In this document: positions 1-8,013 of the stretch, piece after piece
Numbering within the stretch: the stretch's first letter is position 1
Layout of the letters: every line of letters begins with the position of its first letter
Assembly: GCF_030818075.1 (NCBI RefSeq)
Contig: NZ_JAUSZZ010000001.1
Span: 2,480,001-2,544,000 of the forward strand
Length of the DNA: 64,000 bases
Direction of reading: 5' to 3'
Origin: Microbacterium proteolyticum
GTDB taxonomy: Bacteria; Actinomycetota; Actinomycetes; Actinomycetales; Microbacteriaceae
The notes under the pieces: generated by a model
Seen by the model: only the letters and a program-made list of their open reading frames with translations
The model's database searches: none
What the model was told of the DNA's origin: nothing
Program-made: the position numbers and the translations under genes

Positions 1-166
1 TACGGAGCTCGCTCATCGCCGGCGACGACGCTCGTGACGGGTGGTTTCGCTCCGTGGTGCGTTCGGGCTCGTGCGAGACCGGGCGGCGGGGGCGGTTGCG
101 CCACCGGACGGTTGCTTCCCGCTCGACGATCCGCGCCAGCCCGCTGCCCTCGATCGCGGAAAACGT

Positions 167-193
167 AAAACCCCCGGCGAACCGGGGGGTTTC
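167..193 (-). terminator. Terminator of the minus-strand tRNA cluster
   Basis: A GC-rich inverted repeat (AAACCCCC / GGGGGTTT arms around a short CG-rich loop) lies just downstream of the minus-strand tRNA-Val gene and is followed by T residues when read on the minus strand. This fits an intrinsic terminator for the three minus-strand tRNA genes. Confidence 0.75.
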
Positions 194-199
194 ATTCGG

Positions 200-271
200 T
201 GCGCGATACTGGGATCGAACCAGTGACCTCTTCCGTGTCAGGGAAGCGCGCTACCGCTGCGCCAATCGCGC
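200..271 (-). tRNA. tRNA-Val (anticodon GAC)
   Basis: The minus strand folds as a full cloverleaf. The acceptor GCGCGAT pairs with ATCGCGC, the anticodon stem CTTCC/GGAAG encloses CTGACAC giving anticodon GAC, and the T-arm is ACTGG-TTCGATC-CCAGT. The discriminator is A and CCA is not encoded. It is the last of three minus-strand tRNA genes (Gly, Cys, Val), which are probably co-transcribed. Confidence 0.95.
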
Positions 272-298
272 CTATACAGGCTGTTTTATTATGAGGCG

Positions 299-369
299 AG
301 GTGGCGACGGGATTCGAACCCGTGTAAACGGCTTTGCAGGCCGGTGCCTAGCCGCTCGGCCACGCCACC
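299..369 (-). tRNA. tRNA-Cys (anticodon GCA)
   Basis: Minus-strand cloverleaf with acceptor GGTGGCG/CGCCACC. The anticodon loop CTGCAAA gives GCA, and the T-loop TTCGAAT is standard. The discriminator U is the identity base expected for tRNA-Cys. It lies between tRNA-Gly and tRNA-Val on the same strand. Confidence 0.95.
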
Positions 370-434
370 GTGTGTGGTTCGACCCACGTGTCGTGATACT
401 CCGTCGGTTTCCCTGACGGAGATCCCTCCACTCG

Positions 435-507
435 AGCGGATGACGAGACTCGAACTCGCGACCCCAACCTTGGCAAGGTTGTGCGCTACCAACTGCGCTA
501 CATCCGC
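435..507 (-). tRNA. tRNA-Gly (anticodon GCC)
   Basis: Minus-strand cloverleaf with acceptor GCGGATG/CATCCGC. The anticodon loop TGCCAAG gives GCC, and the T-arm is TTCGAGT flanked by a good stem. Discriminator U, as usual for bacterial tRNA-Gly. It is the first gene of the minus-strand tRNA cluster. Confidence 0.95.
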
Positions 508-658
508 ATTTCGTTCCCGGGGCTTGCCCCGAGCACTCGTAAGACATTACCCGATTCCCGCGCCCGCGCAAAACGGAGCGCGGCCCGGGTGTGTCTTGCC
601 GTCGTGGTTCGGAGCACCTCTCGGCATCCGGTACGATCGATGAGTCCCCACGGGATAC

Positions 659-731
659 GGGCGATTGGCGCAGTTGGTAGCGCGCTTCCTTCACACGGAA
701 GAGGTCATCAGTTCGAGTCTGGTATCGCCCA
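659..731 (+). tRNA. tRNA-Val (anticodon CAC)
   Basis: Plus-strand cloverleaf with acceptor GGGCGAT/ATCGCCC. The anticodon stem CTTCC/GGAAG encloses TTCACAC giving anticodon CAC, and the T-loop is TTCGAGT. It is divergent from the three minus-strand tRNAs and decodes GUG, so the window holds two valine isoacceptors. Confidence 0.95.
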
Positions 732-736
732 CCAGT

Positions 737-763
737 AAGGCCCCCGGTCATCCCGGGGGCCTT
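737..763 (+). terminator. Terminator of tRNA-Val(CAC)
   Basis: An 11-bp inverted repeat (AAGGCCCCCGG with CCGGGGGCCTT, 4-5 nt loop) starts a few bases after the tRNA 3' end. It also faces the 3' end of the convergent ASCH gene and may act in both directions. Confidence 0.8.
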
Positions 764-781
764 CGTCGTTCCCGTCGATGG

Positions 782-1288
782 TCAGGCGTCGGCGAGCTCC
801 GGCGGCCACACCACGGCGAAACGTTCGAAGACGATCTCGTCGTGTTCTTCGGACCACTCGCGGCCCATCGCCGCGCAGACGCGCGTCCAGTACCGGGCGT
901 GCTCCCTCCGCCAGCTCTCGAGGGTGCGGTCGTCCTCCCCCTCGTCGGAGGCGAAACCCGCCTCGGCGCTCGCGAACGAGCCGAGGCGCAGCTCCGTCGT
1001 CCGCAGGACGACCCGCGGCACGCCCCGGCCGTCGCACGCGATCCAGTGCGATCCGATCCGGAGCAGTTGCTCGTCGTTCTCGACGTACTCCACGACGAGC
1101 GACGACGTGGCTCGCTTCTCGCCGGCGATGACGTGCGCCAGCAACTCGTCGGCGAGGCGCTCCGAGTCGCCGAAGTGCTCGACGCTGTATTCGGGGCACG
1201 CGGCCACCGCGGCGGGATATGCGGCGGCGTACTCGTGCCACATCTCCCGGGCGGCCCCGGTGTCGATCGAGATGGCCGGACCGGTCAC
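782..1288 (-). CDS. ASCH domain-containing protein
   Basis: A 168-residue soluble protein recognised as an ASCH-family (PUA-like beta-barrel) protein. The central part carries the family signature, a G-E-K-R-A-T-S stretch near residue 58 in the predicted nucleic-acid-binding cleft, followed by alternating beta strands. The C-terminus (REWSEEHDEIVFERFAVV) is typical of ASCH proteins. Family members bind RNA or modified nucleosides, and one (YqfB) is an amidohydrolase acting on N4-acetylcytidine. Which activity applies here cannot be read from the sequence. Its ATG overlaps the stop of the upstream MazF-like gene by 4 nt, so the two are probably translated from one message. Confidence 0.85.
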   Translation of the reverse strand: MTGPAISIDTGAAREMWHEYAAAYPAAVAACPEYSVEHFGDSERLADELLAHVIAGEKRATSSLVVEYVENDEQLLRIGSHWIACDGRGVPRVVLRTTELRLGSFASAEAGFASDEGEDDRTLESWRREHARYWTRVCAAMGREWSEEHDEIVFERFAVVWPPELADA

Positions 1289-1881
1289 GATCGCTGCCAG
1301 CCGTAGCGCGCCGCGAGGGCGGCGGCCACCATGTCGAAACGCTTCCGGTCGAGCGCTGCGGCCTCACGGCGCATGCCGTCGTCGTGCACGAGGTAGATCT
1401 GCTCCACGTCCACCCAGGAGGGCCTGCTCTGGGGGTCCCACTCCCCTGGCCCGAGGGCGAGGTACTGCCGGTCGCCGTCGTGCGGCTTGCTCGTCAAGCG
1501 CACGGCGTATGAGCGGGTGGCATCCGCTCGTCCGATCACGAGCACGGGGCGGTCCTTTCCGCGGCCGTCGCGCTCTTCGTAGGGAACCCAGGTCCAGACG
1601 ATCTCTCCGCCGTCGGGGGCGTTGTCGCGCTCGGGCGCGAACGTGAGCCTGAGTTGCCGGGGCGGGGCGATCTCCACCGTCTCGACGCTCACAGGGAGCG
1701 CGGAGCCCCCGGAGTCGCGCGCAGATGAGCCGGGGGACGCCCGCGGCTCACGGAAGGCTGGACGCGGCGTGGGGCGACGACTGGCGGGCCGTATGCCCGG
1801 ATCACCGGCGCGCCGCCCGGTGGACAGTGACGATCGGACGACGCCGAGCAGCGTCGAGACGATGCGAGATGCGGTTCCCAT
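1285..1881 (-). CDS. PemK/MazF-like protein with long N-terminal extension
   Basis: A 198-residue protein. The C-terminal ~120 residues look like the PemK/MazF fold: the W-V-P-Y-E-E-R-D segment, then K-D-R-P-V-L-V-I-G and a Y-A-V-R-L-T-S strand. MazF proteins are ribosome-independent mRNA interferases and normally need an antitoxin. No antitoxin gene is adjacent; the partner is the overlapping ASCH gene. The first ~60 residues are Arg/Ser/Pro-rich and unrelated to the fold. The start was chosen because TAGGGT lies exactly 6 nt before the ATG, which fits leaderless transcription. Whether it is toxic is unknown. Confidence 0.75.
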   Translation of the reverse strand: MGTASRIVSTLLGVVRSSLSTGRRAGDPGIRPASRRPTPRPAFREPRASPGSSARDSGGSALPVSVETVEIAPPRQLRLTFAPERDNAPDGGEIVWTWVPYEERDGRGKDRPVLVIGRADATRSYAVRLTSKPHDGDRQYLALGPGEWDPQSRPSWVDVEQIYLVHDDGMRREAAALDRKRFDMVAAALAARYGWQRS

Positions 1882-1887
1882 ACCGAC

Positions 1888-1893
1888 ACCCTA
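1888..1893 (-). promoter_or_regulatory. Leaderless-type -10 element of the MazF-like gene
   Basis: TAGGGT on the minus strand, 6 nt before the ATG at 1881. It supports that start and a transcript with essentially no 5' UTR. Confidence 0.5.
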
Positions 1894-1976
1894 GGGACCC
1901 CGATGCGTACTCCGGAGAGACCGCGCCCCGCGCGTCTCGCCGCCGCCGAACGGGCAGTCGGGCCGGGAACGACGAA

Positions 1977-2008
1977 TGGGGCGCCACCGACGAATCGGTG
2001 ACGCCCCG
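1977..2008 (-). terminator. Terminator of amt
   Basis: A long inverted repeat (TGGGGCG.CACCGA with TCGGTGACGCCCC, loop CGAA) begins 17 nt after the amt stop codon. It separates amt from the MazF-like gene on the same strand. Confidence 0.75.
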
Positions 2009-2025
2009 TTCGGGGTGTCGCGGTG

Positions 2026-3300
2026 TCAGCCGCGGGTGTCGGAGAGCACGTAGCCCTCTTCCCCGTGGACGACGGTGTCGATCCCGGCGATCTCGTCCTC
2101 GTTCTTGACGCGGAAGCCGATCGTCTTGTCGACCGCGAAGCCGATGATGAAGGCGAGCACGAACGAGTAGATCATCACGGCGAAGGCGGCGATCGCCTGC
2201 ACCAGGAGCTGCGTGAGTGAACCGCTGTAGATCAGGCCCGTGCCGTTGGCGAAGATGCCGAGGTACAGGGTTCCGATCAGACCACCGACGAGGTGGATGC
2301 CGACCACGTCGAGCGAGTCGTCGAAGCCGAGCTTGAACTTCAGCTCGATCGCCAGGGCGCAGACGGCACCGGCGACGAGGCCGAGCACGATGGCCCAGAA
2401 CGGCGTCAGCGACGCGCACGCCGGGGTGATGGCGACGAGACCGGCGACGGCACCCGAGGCGGCGCCGACCGACGTGGGCTTGCCGTCCTTGATCTTCTCG
2501 ACGATCAGCCACGCGAGCAGAGCCGCGGCGGGAGCGGCGATGGTGTTGACGAAGGCGAGAGCGGCGGTGCCGTCAGCGGCGAGCTCGGAGCCCGCGTTGA
2601 AGCCGAACCAGCCGAACCACAGCAGGCCCGCGCCGAGGAGCACGAAGGGCGGGTTGTGGGGGACGTGCGCGCCCTTCTGGAAGCCGACGCGCTTACCGAG
2701 CACGAGCGCCAGGGCGAGGGCCGCGGCACCGGCGTTGATGTGGACGGCGGTCCCACCGGCGAAGTCGATCGCGCCGACGCCGAAGACGTCCTGCATACCG
2801 TGCGTGATCCAGCCGCCGTAGGCGAACGAGGCGTCTTCGGCGAGGCCGAAGTTGAAGACCCAGCTGGCGACCGGGAAGTAGACGACCGTGGCCCAGATGG
2901 CGGCGAAGACCATCCACGCGCCGAACTTGGCGCGGTCGGCGATGGCGCCCGAGACCAGGGCGACGGTGATGATGGCGAACGTGGCCTGGAAGGCGACGAA
3001 GGCGAGCGGCGGATACGCGGCGCCCTCGGGCGTCTCGAGGGCGGCGGCCAAGCCGAAGTTGGAGGGGTCGATGGTCCAGGGCACCTGGGTGGTGCCCTCA
3101 GCCGTGGCGGGGAAGGCGATCGAGTAGCCGTAGAGCACCCAGAGCACGCCCATGAGGCCCATCGCACCGAAGCTCATCATCATCATGCTGATGACGCTCT
3201 TGGCCTTGACGAGTCCGCCGTAGAAGAATGCGAGTCCTGGCGTCATGAGCAGCACGAGGGCGGCTGCTATCAGGATGAATGCGGTGTTGCCTTGATCCAT
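2026..3300 (-). CDS. amt: Ammonium transporter (Amt/MEP family)
   Basis: A 424-residue membrane protein with about 11 hydrophobic segments. It imports ammonium across the cytoplasmic membrane. The N-terminal segment (TPGLAFFYGGLV) is an Amt signature, and the pore twin histidines are visible as H187 (GGTAVHINAG) and H336 (VVGIHLVGGL). The ATG is preceded by GGAGGG-type sequence. The gene stands alone: the usual glnK and glnD neighbours are absent from the window, so PII control would have to come from elsewhere. A GlnR-type box 90 bp upstream suggests induction under nitrogen limitation. A terminator follows. Confidence 0.95.
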   Translation of the reverse strand: MDQGNTAFILIAAALVLLMTPGLAFFYGGLVKAKSVISMMMMSFGAMGLMGVLWVLYGYSIAFPATAEGTTQVPWTIDPSNFGLAAALETPEGAAYPPLAFVAFQATFAIITVALVSGAIADRAKFGAWMVFAAIWATVVYFPVASWVFNFGLAEDASFAYGGWITHGMQDVFGVGAIDFAGGTAVHINAGAAALALALVLGKRVGFQKGAHVPHNPPFVLLGAGLLWFGWFGFNAGSELAADGTAALAFVNTIAAPAAALLAWLIVEKIKDGKPTSVGAASGAVAGLVAITPACASLTPFWAIVLGLVAGAVCALAIELKFKLGFDDSLDVVGIHLVGGLIGTLYLGIFANGTGLIYSGSLTQLLVQAIAAFAVMIYSFVLAFIIGFAVDKTIGFRVKNEDEIAGIDTVVHGEEGYVLSDTRG

Positions 3301-3389
3301 CTCGGAGGGAACCTCTCTGCAGGGACGCAGGTGTAGCGTCGGGTTCTCTCAGTGTTCCGACACCCGGTTACCGTGGCCGTTCGCCGTGT

Positions 3390-3405
3390 GTTTCCGGCAG
3401 GTTAC
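3390..3405 (-). promoter_or_regulatory. GlnR-type box upstream of amt
   Basis: On the minus strand the site reads GTAAC-CTGCCG-GAAAC, an exact match to the published actinobacterial GlnR consensus gTnAC-N6-GaAAC. It lies 90 bp before the amt ATG, in the same orientation and at almost the same distance as the matching site before glnA. A degenerate related site follows near 3420-3436. GlnR itself is not encoded in the window. Confidence 0.65.
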
Positions 3406-3460
3406 AGAGACCTCACCACGGTAAACATCGCGTTTCCGACGCCTGAGTGCCGCCGGTGGA

Positions 3461-4498
3461 TCAGGAGTGCGTGAGAGCCACCATGCGCGACACCGCGCGC
3501 AGATACTTCTTACGGTAGCCGCCCGCGAGCATCTCGTCGCTGAAGACGCTGCTCAGCGGAGAGCCGGTCGCGCGGATCGGGATCTGCGCGTCGTAGGCGC
3601 GGTCGACGAAGGCGACGAGTCGCAGGGCCGCCGACTGATCGTGCAGGACCTGCACGTCGCGCAGCCCGATCGTGGTCACGCCGTCGATGAGGCGGATGAA
3701 GCGCGAGGGGTGCACGCGTGCCAGATGGCCCACGAGACCGGAGAAGGTGTCGTCGGATGCCACTCCTCGGGTGGAGGCGGCATCCATCTCGCTCGTGTAT
3801 TCGTCGGCCCCGAGGACGCGGGCGGCGCCGTCGATGGCGCGCTGGCGATAGTCGGTGCCGTCGATGCGGATGGTGCGGAAGCTGTCGGCCATCGACTGGA
3901 TCTCCCGCAGGAAGTCCTGGGCGGCGAAGCGTCCCTCACCGAGGGCGTTGGGCGGGGTGTTCGAGGTCGCGGCGAGTCGGGTTCCGGATGCCACGAGCTC
4001 CCCCAGCAGGCGCGTCATGACCATCGTGTCGCCCGGGTCGTCGAGTTCGAACTCGTCGATGCACAGCAGGTCGGAGCCGCGGAACAGCTCGACCGCCTTG
4101 GCGTAACCGAGCACGCCGACCAGAGCGGTGTACTCGATGAACGAGCCGAAGTACTTCCGGCGGGCGGGCATGGCGTGGTAGATCGATGCGAGCAGGTGCG
4201 TCTTGCCGACGCCGAAACCGCCGTCGAGGTAGACGCCGGGCTTCACGGGTGGAGTCTTCTCGGCCCGGCGGAAGAACCCGCCCTTCTTGGCCGGTGCGCT
4301 CTGCGTGCCCGCGAAGGCCTGCAGCAGCTCCTTGGCCTCCTGCTGAGAGGGGTAGGCGGCATCCGCTCGATAGGTCTCGAACGTCGCCCCGTCGAACTGC
4401 GGCGGGGGCACCAGGGCACTGACCATCTCGGCACCGGTGACCGCCGGCTCGCGCTCGGTGAGGTGGATGAGCCCAGTCGTTGCGGGAGTCGAGGTCAT
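3461..4498 (-). CDS. zapE: Cell division protein ZapE-like AFG1-family ATPase
   Basis: A 345-residue P-loop ATPase of the AFG1/ZapE family. The Walker A motif GGFGVGKT is at residues 93-100 and Walker B reads LLCIDEFEL. The ERAPxDGV-type N-terminal region and C-terminal lid are present. In E. coli ZapE contacts the Z-ring; the actinobacterial role is less clear. The start at 4498 (MTSTPATTG) was preferred over longer in-frame starts, which would read through Arg-rich sequence without family character and invade the divergent sulfurtransferase promoter region. It is divergent from the sulfurtransferase at 4617. Confidence 0.85.
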   Translation of the reverse strand: MTSTPATTGLIHLTEREPAVTGAEMVSALVPPPQFDGATFETYRADAAYPSQQEAKELLQAFAGTQSAPAKKGGFFRRAEKTPPVKPGVYLDGGFGVGKTHLLASIYHAMPARRKYFGSFIEYTALVGVLGYAKAVELFRGSDLLCIDEFELDDPGDTMVMTRLLGELVASGTRLAATSNTPPNALGEGRFAAQDFLREIQSMADSFRTIRIDGTDYRQRAIDGAARVLGADEYTSEMDAASTRGVASDDTFSGLVGHLARVHPSRFIRLIDGVTTIGLRDVQVLHDQSAALRLVAFVDRAYDAQIPIRATGSPLSSVFSDEMLAGGYRKKYLRAVSRMVALTHS

Positions 4499-4616
4499 GG
4501 CCGTCCTGTGTCCAAGTCTTACGGGAGGGTGCGTGCCCCGACGTGGCGGATCTAGGGTCGAAGGTGCGGTGACCAGCCTATGCCGCCGCATCCGTAGCAC
4601 CGACCGAGGAGACACC

Positions 4617-5519
4617 GTGACCGTCGAGTTCGACACCACCTCGCCCAAGTTCGCCGCGTACGCCGAGCCCGGTCGGCTCGTCTCCGGCGACTGGCTGCAG
4701 GAGCGCCTCGGTCAGCCCGGCCTCGTCGTCGTCGAGTCCGACGAAGACGTGCTGCTGTACGAGACCGGCCACATCCCCGGCGCGGTCAAGGTCGACTGGC
4801 ACACCGAGCTGAACGACCCGGTCGTGCGCGACTACGTCGACGGCGCGGGCTTCGCGAAGTTGTTGAGCAGCAAGGGGATCTCGCGCGACGACACGGTCGT
4901 GATCTACGGCGACAAGAACAACTGGTGGGCCGCCTACGCGCTGTGGGTGTTCTCGCTCTTCGGCCACGAAGACGTGCGCCTGCTCGACGGAGGCCGCGAC
5001 AAGTGGATCGCCGAGGGGCGACCGGTGACCACCGACAAGGCCGATGTCGAGCCCACCGACTACCCGGTCGTCGAGCGAAACGACTCGCTGCTGCGCGCCT
5101 ACAAGGAAGACGTGCTCGCCCATCTCGGCAACCCGCTCATCGACGTGCGCTCCCCCGAGGAGTACTCGGGCGAGCGCACCACGGCCCCGGCCTACCCCGA
5201 GGAGGGGGCGCTGCGCGCCGGCCACATCCCCAGCGCGCAGAGTGTTCCCTGGGGCAAGGCCGTCGCCGAGGACGGCGGATTCAAGTCGCGCGAAGAACTG
5301 GATGCCATCTACCGCGACGGTGCGGGACTGGCCGACGGCGACAAGATCGTGGCGTACTGCCGCATCGGCGAGCGCTCGAGCCACACGTGGTTCGTGCTCA
5401 AGCACCTGCTCGGATTCGACGACGTGCGTAACTACGACGGCTCCTGGACCGAGTGGGGCAGTGCGGTGCGCGTTCCGATCGTCTCGGGTTCGGAGCCGGG
5501 CGAGGTGCCCGCGCGCTGA
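4617..5519 (+). CDS. sseA: Thiosulfate/3-mercaptopyruvate sulfurtransferase (two rhodanese domains)
   Basis: A 300-residue cytoplasmic protein with two rhodanese domains, the first inactive and the second catalytic. The active-site loop is C248-R-I-G-E-R-S in the C-terminal domain, the actinobacterial CysA/SseA type that transfers sulfane sulfur from thiosulfate or mercaptopyruvate. A GTG start at 4617 is used because a CGAGGAG ribosome site sits just before it. The first residues ([11 protein letters not shown]) match the family N-terminus, whereas the upstream in-frame extension does not. A SufE gene follows on the same strand 130 bp later, which suggests joint work in sulfur trafficking or Fe-S supply. 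Confidence 0.9.
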   Translation: MTVEFDTTSPKFAAYAEPGRLVSGDWLQERLGQPGLVVVESDEDVLLYETGHIPGAVKVDWHTELNDPVVRDYVDGAGFAKLLSSKGISRDDTVVIYGDKNNWWAAYALWVFSLFGHEDVRLLDGGRDKWIAEGRPVTTDKADVEPTDYPVVERNDSLLRAYKEDVLAHLGNPLIDVRSPEEYSGERTTAPAYPEEGALRAGHIPSAQSVPWGKAVAEDGGFKSREELDAIYRDGAGLADGDKIVAYCRIGERSSHTWFVLKHLLGFDDVRNYDGSWTEWGSAVRVPIVSGSEPGEVPAR

Positions 5520-5649
5520 CCACGCCGGTCGCCGGTCGCCGGGTCGCGACGACTGCGGCGCGCAGCTGCCGCCCCATCGAGGCGTTGCGCACGCAGCGCC
5601 GTCGTCGGGCGCAGAGCCGACGCGGCCCGGGCGTGGGAGGATGACGGGG

Positions 5650-6090
5650 ATGTCCGACAACGCCCTCCCCGCCCGCCTCGCCGAGATCCGCGATGAGTTC
5701 CTGGAACTCGACGAGCCCGATCGCCTGCAGCTGCTCCTGGAGTTCTCGCACGAGCTGCCCGCGGTGCCGGCGGAGTACGCCGACCACCCCGAGATGTGCG
5801 AGCGCGTCGCCGAGTGCCAATCGCCCGTGTACATCATCGTCACCGTCGACGACGAGGACCGTGTCGCGATGCACGCCACCGCGCCGGCCGAGGCGCCGAC
5901 GACACGCGGGTTCGCCAGCATCCTCGCGCAGGGTCTGACGGGTCTCACCGCGGACGAGATGCTCGCCGTACCCGACGACTTCCCGCAGAGCATCGGTCTC
6001 ACCCGTGCGGTCAGCCCGCTGCGGATCGCGGGCATGACGGGGATGCTGATGCGGGCCAAGCGCCAGGTGCGCGCGAAGCGCGCCGCCTGA
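5650..6090 (+). CDS. sufE: SufE family Fe-S cluster assembly protein
   Basis: A 146-residue SufE-like sulfur acceptor. The family motif E-C-Q-S-P-V is present with the persulfide-carrying cysteine at C56, plus an extra cysteine at C50. Two ATGs are possible. The GGGAGG ribosome site abuts the first (5641) but lies about 9 nt before the second (5650), so the second was chosen. SufE takes sulfur from a cysteine desulfurase for cluster assembly. The sulfurtransferase upstream on the same strand suggests a common sulfur-handling role, although no terminator or promoter between them was identified. Confidence 0.9.
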   Translation: MSDNALPARLAEIRDEFLELDEPDRLQLLLEFSHELPAVPAEYADHPEMCERVAECQSPVYIIVTVDDEDRVAMHATAPAEAPTTRGFASILAQGLTGLTADEMLAVPDDFPQSIGLTRAVSPLRIAGMTGMLMRAKRQVRAKRAA

Positions 6091-6191
6091 CAAGGCCGCC
6101 GGCGTCCCGAGGTGCCGATGCCCGAAAGCGCCGGGTGGGCGGCATCCGGTCTCCGGATCGTGCCGGCGATGACGGGGGGCCGGCCGCCGGA

Positions 6192-7397
6192 TCAGTCGGC
6201 TGCGAGGCCTCGTGCGCGCATCCACTCCGAGATCGCGCCGACCCACCGGGTCTCGTCGTAGTTCCAGAGTTTCGTGTGGCGGGCGACCTCGAACGTCTCC
6301 ATCGTCACCAGGTCGGGACGGGCGGCGGCGAGAGCGTGCGATGCGTCGGAGGGGACGAACCCGTCGTCGTCGCTGTGCAGCAGCAGGATCGGGTGCCCGA
6401 GCTCCTGTGCGCGGGAGACGGCGTCGAGACGGTCGAGCGGAATCGCCTCCCCGCTGCCCAGGACCGCGGCTCCCCATGCGGATCCGAGCGCGTTCTGCGC
6501 GACGGCGATGACCGGCGCGGGCAGACGCATCAGGTGTCCGTGGAAGCGCAGGACGGTGCGCCAGTCCACGACGGGTGATTCGAGGACGAGTCCCGCGATG
6601 ACGTCGCCGTGCGGCGACTCGAGGGCCGCCTGGAGGGCCAGCGCCCCGCCCATCGACCAGCCCATGAGGATGACGCGACGGGCGCCCCGGCGGCGCGCGT
6701 AGCCGATGGCGGCGTCGACGTCGCGCCACTCGGTCGCGCCGAGCGCATACGTGCCGGAGGGGCTCTTCGGTGCCTCGCCGTCGTTGCGGTAGGACACGAC
6801 CAGGCTCGTGACGCCCAGGTCGTGAAACACGGGCACCGCCCGCAGCGTCTCGGCCTTGGTGGTGCCTCGGCCGTGCACCTGGATCACCCAGACGTCGGTG
6901 TCATCGGCGGCAGGGAATTCCCACGCGGGGCACGCGCCCACACCGGTGGCGATCTCGATGGCGCGGAACGGGCGGTGCACCTGTTCGGGGCGGTCGAAAT
7001 ACCACCCGCTGAACGCCGCCTCCGCCGCCAGGTCGCTGTCGGCGGGGACGTGGGTGAGGAGTTTGCGGGTCACGGTCTCGTCGTCGCTGCCGACGATCGA
7101 GCCGAGGCGCACGTAGTCGACGGAGCCGACGGTGAAGAGGCCGTAGCGGCCGGGCAGCACCGTGTCGGGCGTGCGCGAGAGGGTGATGGTCTGAGCCGCG
7201 GCATCCACCCCGACGATCCGGGTGTCGGGCACGCGCCCTGCCGGCCGGACGACGGTGCGCGCGACGCGCAGTGAGACGGCGCCGAGCGCGGCCGAGGAGG
7301 CGGCGAGAGCGAGTCCGAGAGCGGAGAGGGTGACACGGATGCCGGTGGCGCGGCGCTGCGTTGCGTGCGCACTCGCGGCGCGCCTGGGACCGTTCAT
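6192..7397 (-). CDS. Alpha/beta hydrolase, membrane-anchored
   Basis: A 401-residue protein with one N-terminal hydrophobic helix (about residues 20-45, VTLSALGLALAASSAALGAV) that would anchor it or export it, followed by a beta-rich stretch and an alpha/beta-hydrolase domain. The nucleophile elbow is G246-W-S248-M-G250, an acidic residue candidate lies in HSDDDGFVPSD, and the catalytic histidine is probably in ARHTKLWN. The substrate cannot be inferred. The gene diverges from DUF3000; the two -10 elements overlap (TAGAGT on this strand, 9 nt before the ATG). Confidence 0.8.
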   Translation of the reverse strand: MNGPRRAASAHATQRRATGIRVTLSALGLALAASSAALGAVSLRVARTVVRPAGRVPDTRIVGVDAAAQTITLSRTPDTVLPGRYGLFTVGSVDYVRLGSIVGSDDETVTRKLLTHVPADSDLAAEAAFSGWYFDRPEQVHRPFRAIEIATGVGACPAWEFPAADDTDVWVIQVHGRGTTKAETLRAVPVFHDLGVTSLVVSYRNDGEAPKSPSGTYALGATEWRDVDAAIGYARRRGARRVILMGWSMGGALALQAALESPHGDVIAGLVLESPVVDWRTVLRFHGHLMRLPAPVIAVAQNALGSAWGAAVLGSGEAIPLDRLDAVSRAQELGHPILLLHSDDDGFVPSDASHALAAARPDLVTMETFEVARHTKLWNYDETRWVGAISEWMRARGLAAD

Positions 7398-7406
7398 CGA
7401 GGCCTC

Positions 7407-7416
7407 ACTCTAGTCT
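7407..7416. promoter_or_regulatory. Overlapping divergent -10 elements
   Basis: ACTCTAGTCT holds TAGTCT for the plus-strand DUF3000 gene (6 nt before GTG 7423) and TAGAGT for the minus-strand hydrolase (9 nt before its ATG). The two divergent genes therefore probably compete for one polymerase site. Confidence 0.45.
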
Positions 7417-7422
7417 GTGGCC

Positions 7423-8013
7423 GTGAGTGACCAGCGCCCGGCGGAGGCCGCCAGCCCCTTCGCGCGAGCTGCCGAAGAGATGCGCGCCACGACCTTCCGC
7501 GAGGACCTGGTGGTTCGCGAGATCCCGTCGCCGGCCGGACTCGCACCGTTCGCGCTCGCGCTGGCGGGTGACGTGCGGCCCGAGGAGCACTCGACGGATT
7601 CGCCCTTCGGCACGGGACGCTTCATCCTGCTGCATGACCCCGAGGAGCCGGAACCGTGGGGCGGTGCCTGGCGCATCGTGTGCTTCGCCCAAGCGCCGCT
7701 GGAGCCCGAGATCGGCGTCGATCCCCTGCTCGCCGAGGTCGCGTGGTCGTGGCTCATCGACGCGCTCGACTCGCGGGGAGCCGAGCGGCATTCCGAATCC
7801 GGCACCGCCACCAAGACCCTCTCGACCGGCTTCGGCGCTCTCGCCGCACAGGGTGAGGGCTCGCAGATCGAACTTCGCGCGTCATGGTCGCCGCGCGGTC
7901 CCTTCCGCCCGCACCTCGAGGCGTGGGCGGAGCTCGTATGCATGCTCGCCGGCCTCCCCCCGGGGTCGGAGGGTGTTGCCGTGTTCGGAGCCCGGAGGCC
8001 CACGCGTGGTTGA
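7423..8013 (+). CDS. DUF3000 family protein
   Basis: A 196-residue protein of the actinobacterial DUF3000 family, of unknown function. It is acidic, soluble and has conserved tryptophans (W at the WGGAWRIVCFAQ strand and AWSWLIDAL). A GTG at 7417 is also in frame, but TAGTCT ends directly before it, so the GTG at 7423 is preferred as a leaderless start 6 nt after the -10. The last bases overlap the start of the HRDC/RNase D gene by 8 nt. This pairing is common in the family and suggests a shared RNA- or DNA-related role. Confidence 0.85.
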   Translation: MSDQRPAEAASPFARAAEEMRATTFREDLVVREIPSPAGLAPFALALAGDVRPEEHSTDSPFGTGRFILLHDPEEPEPWGGAWRIVCFAQAPLEPEIGVDPLLAEVAWSWLIDALDSRGAERHSESGTATKTLSTGFGALAAQGEGSQIELRASWSPRGPFRPHLEAWAELVCMLAGLPPGSEGVAVFGARRPTRG

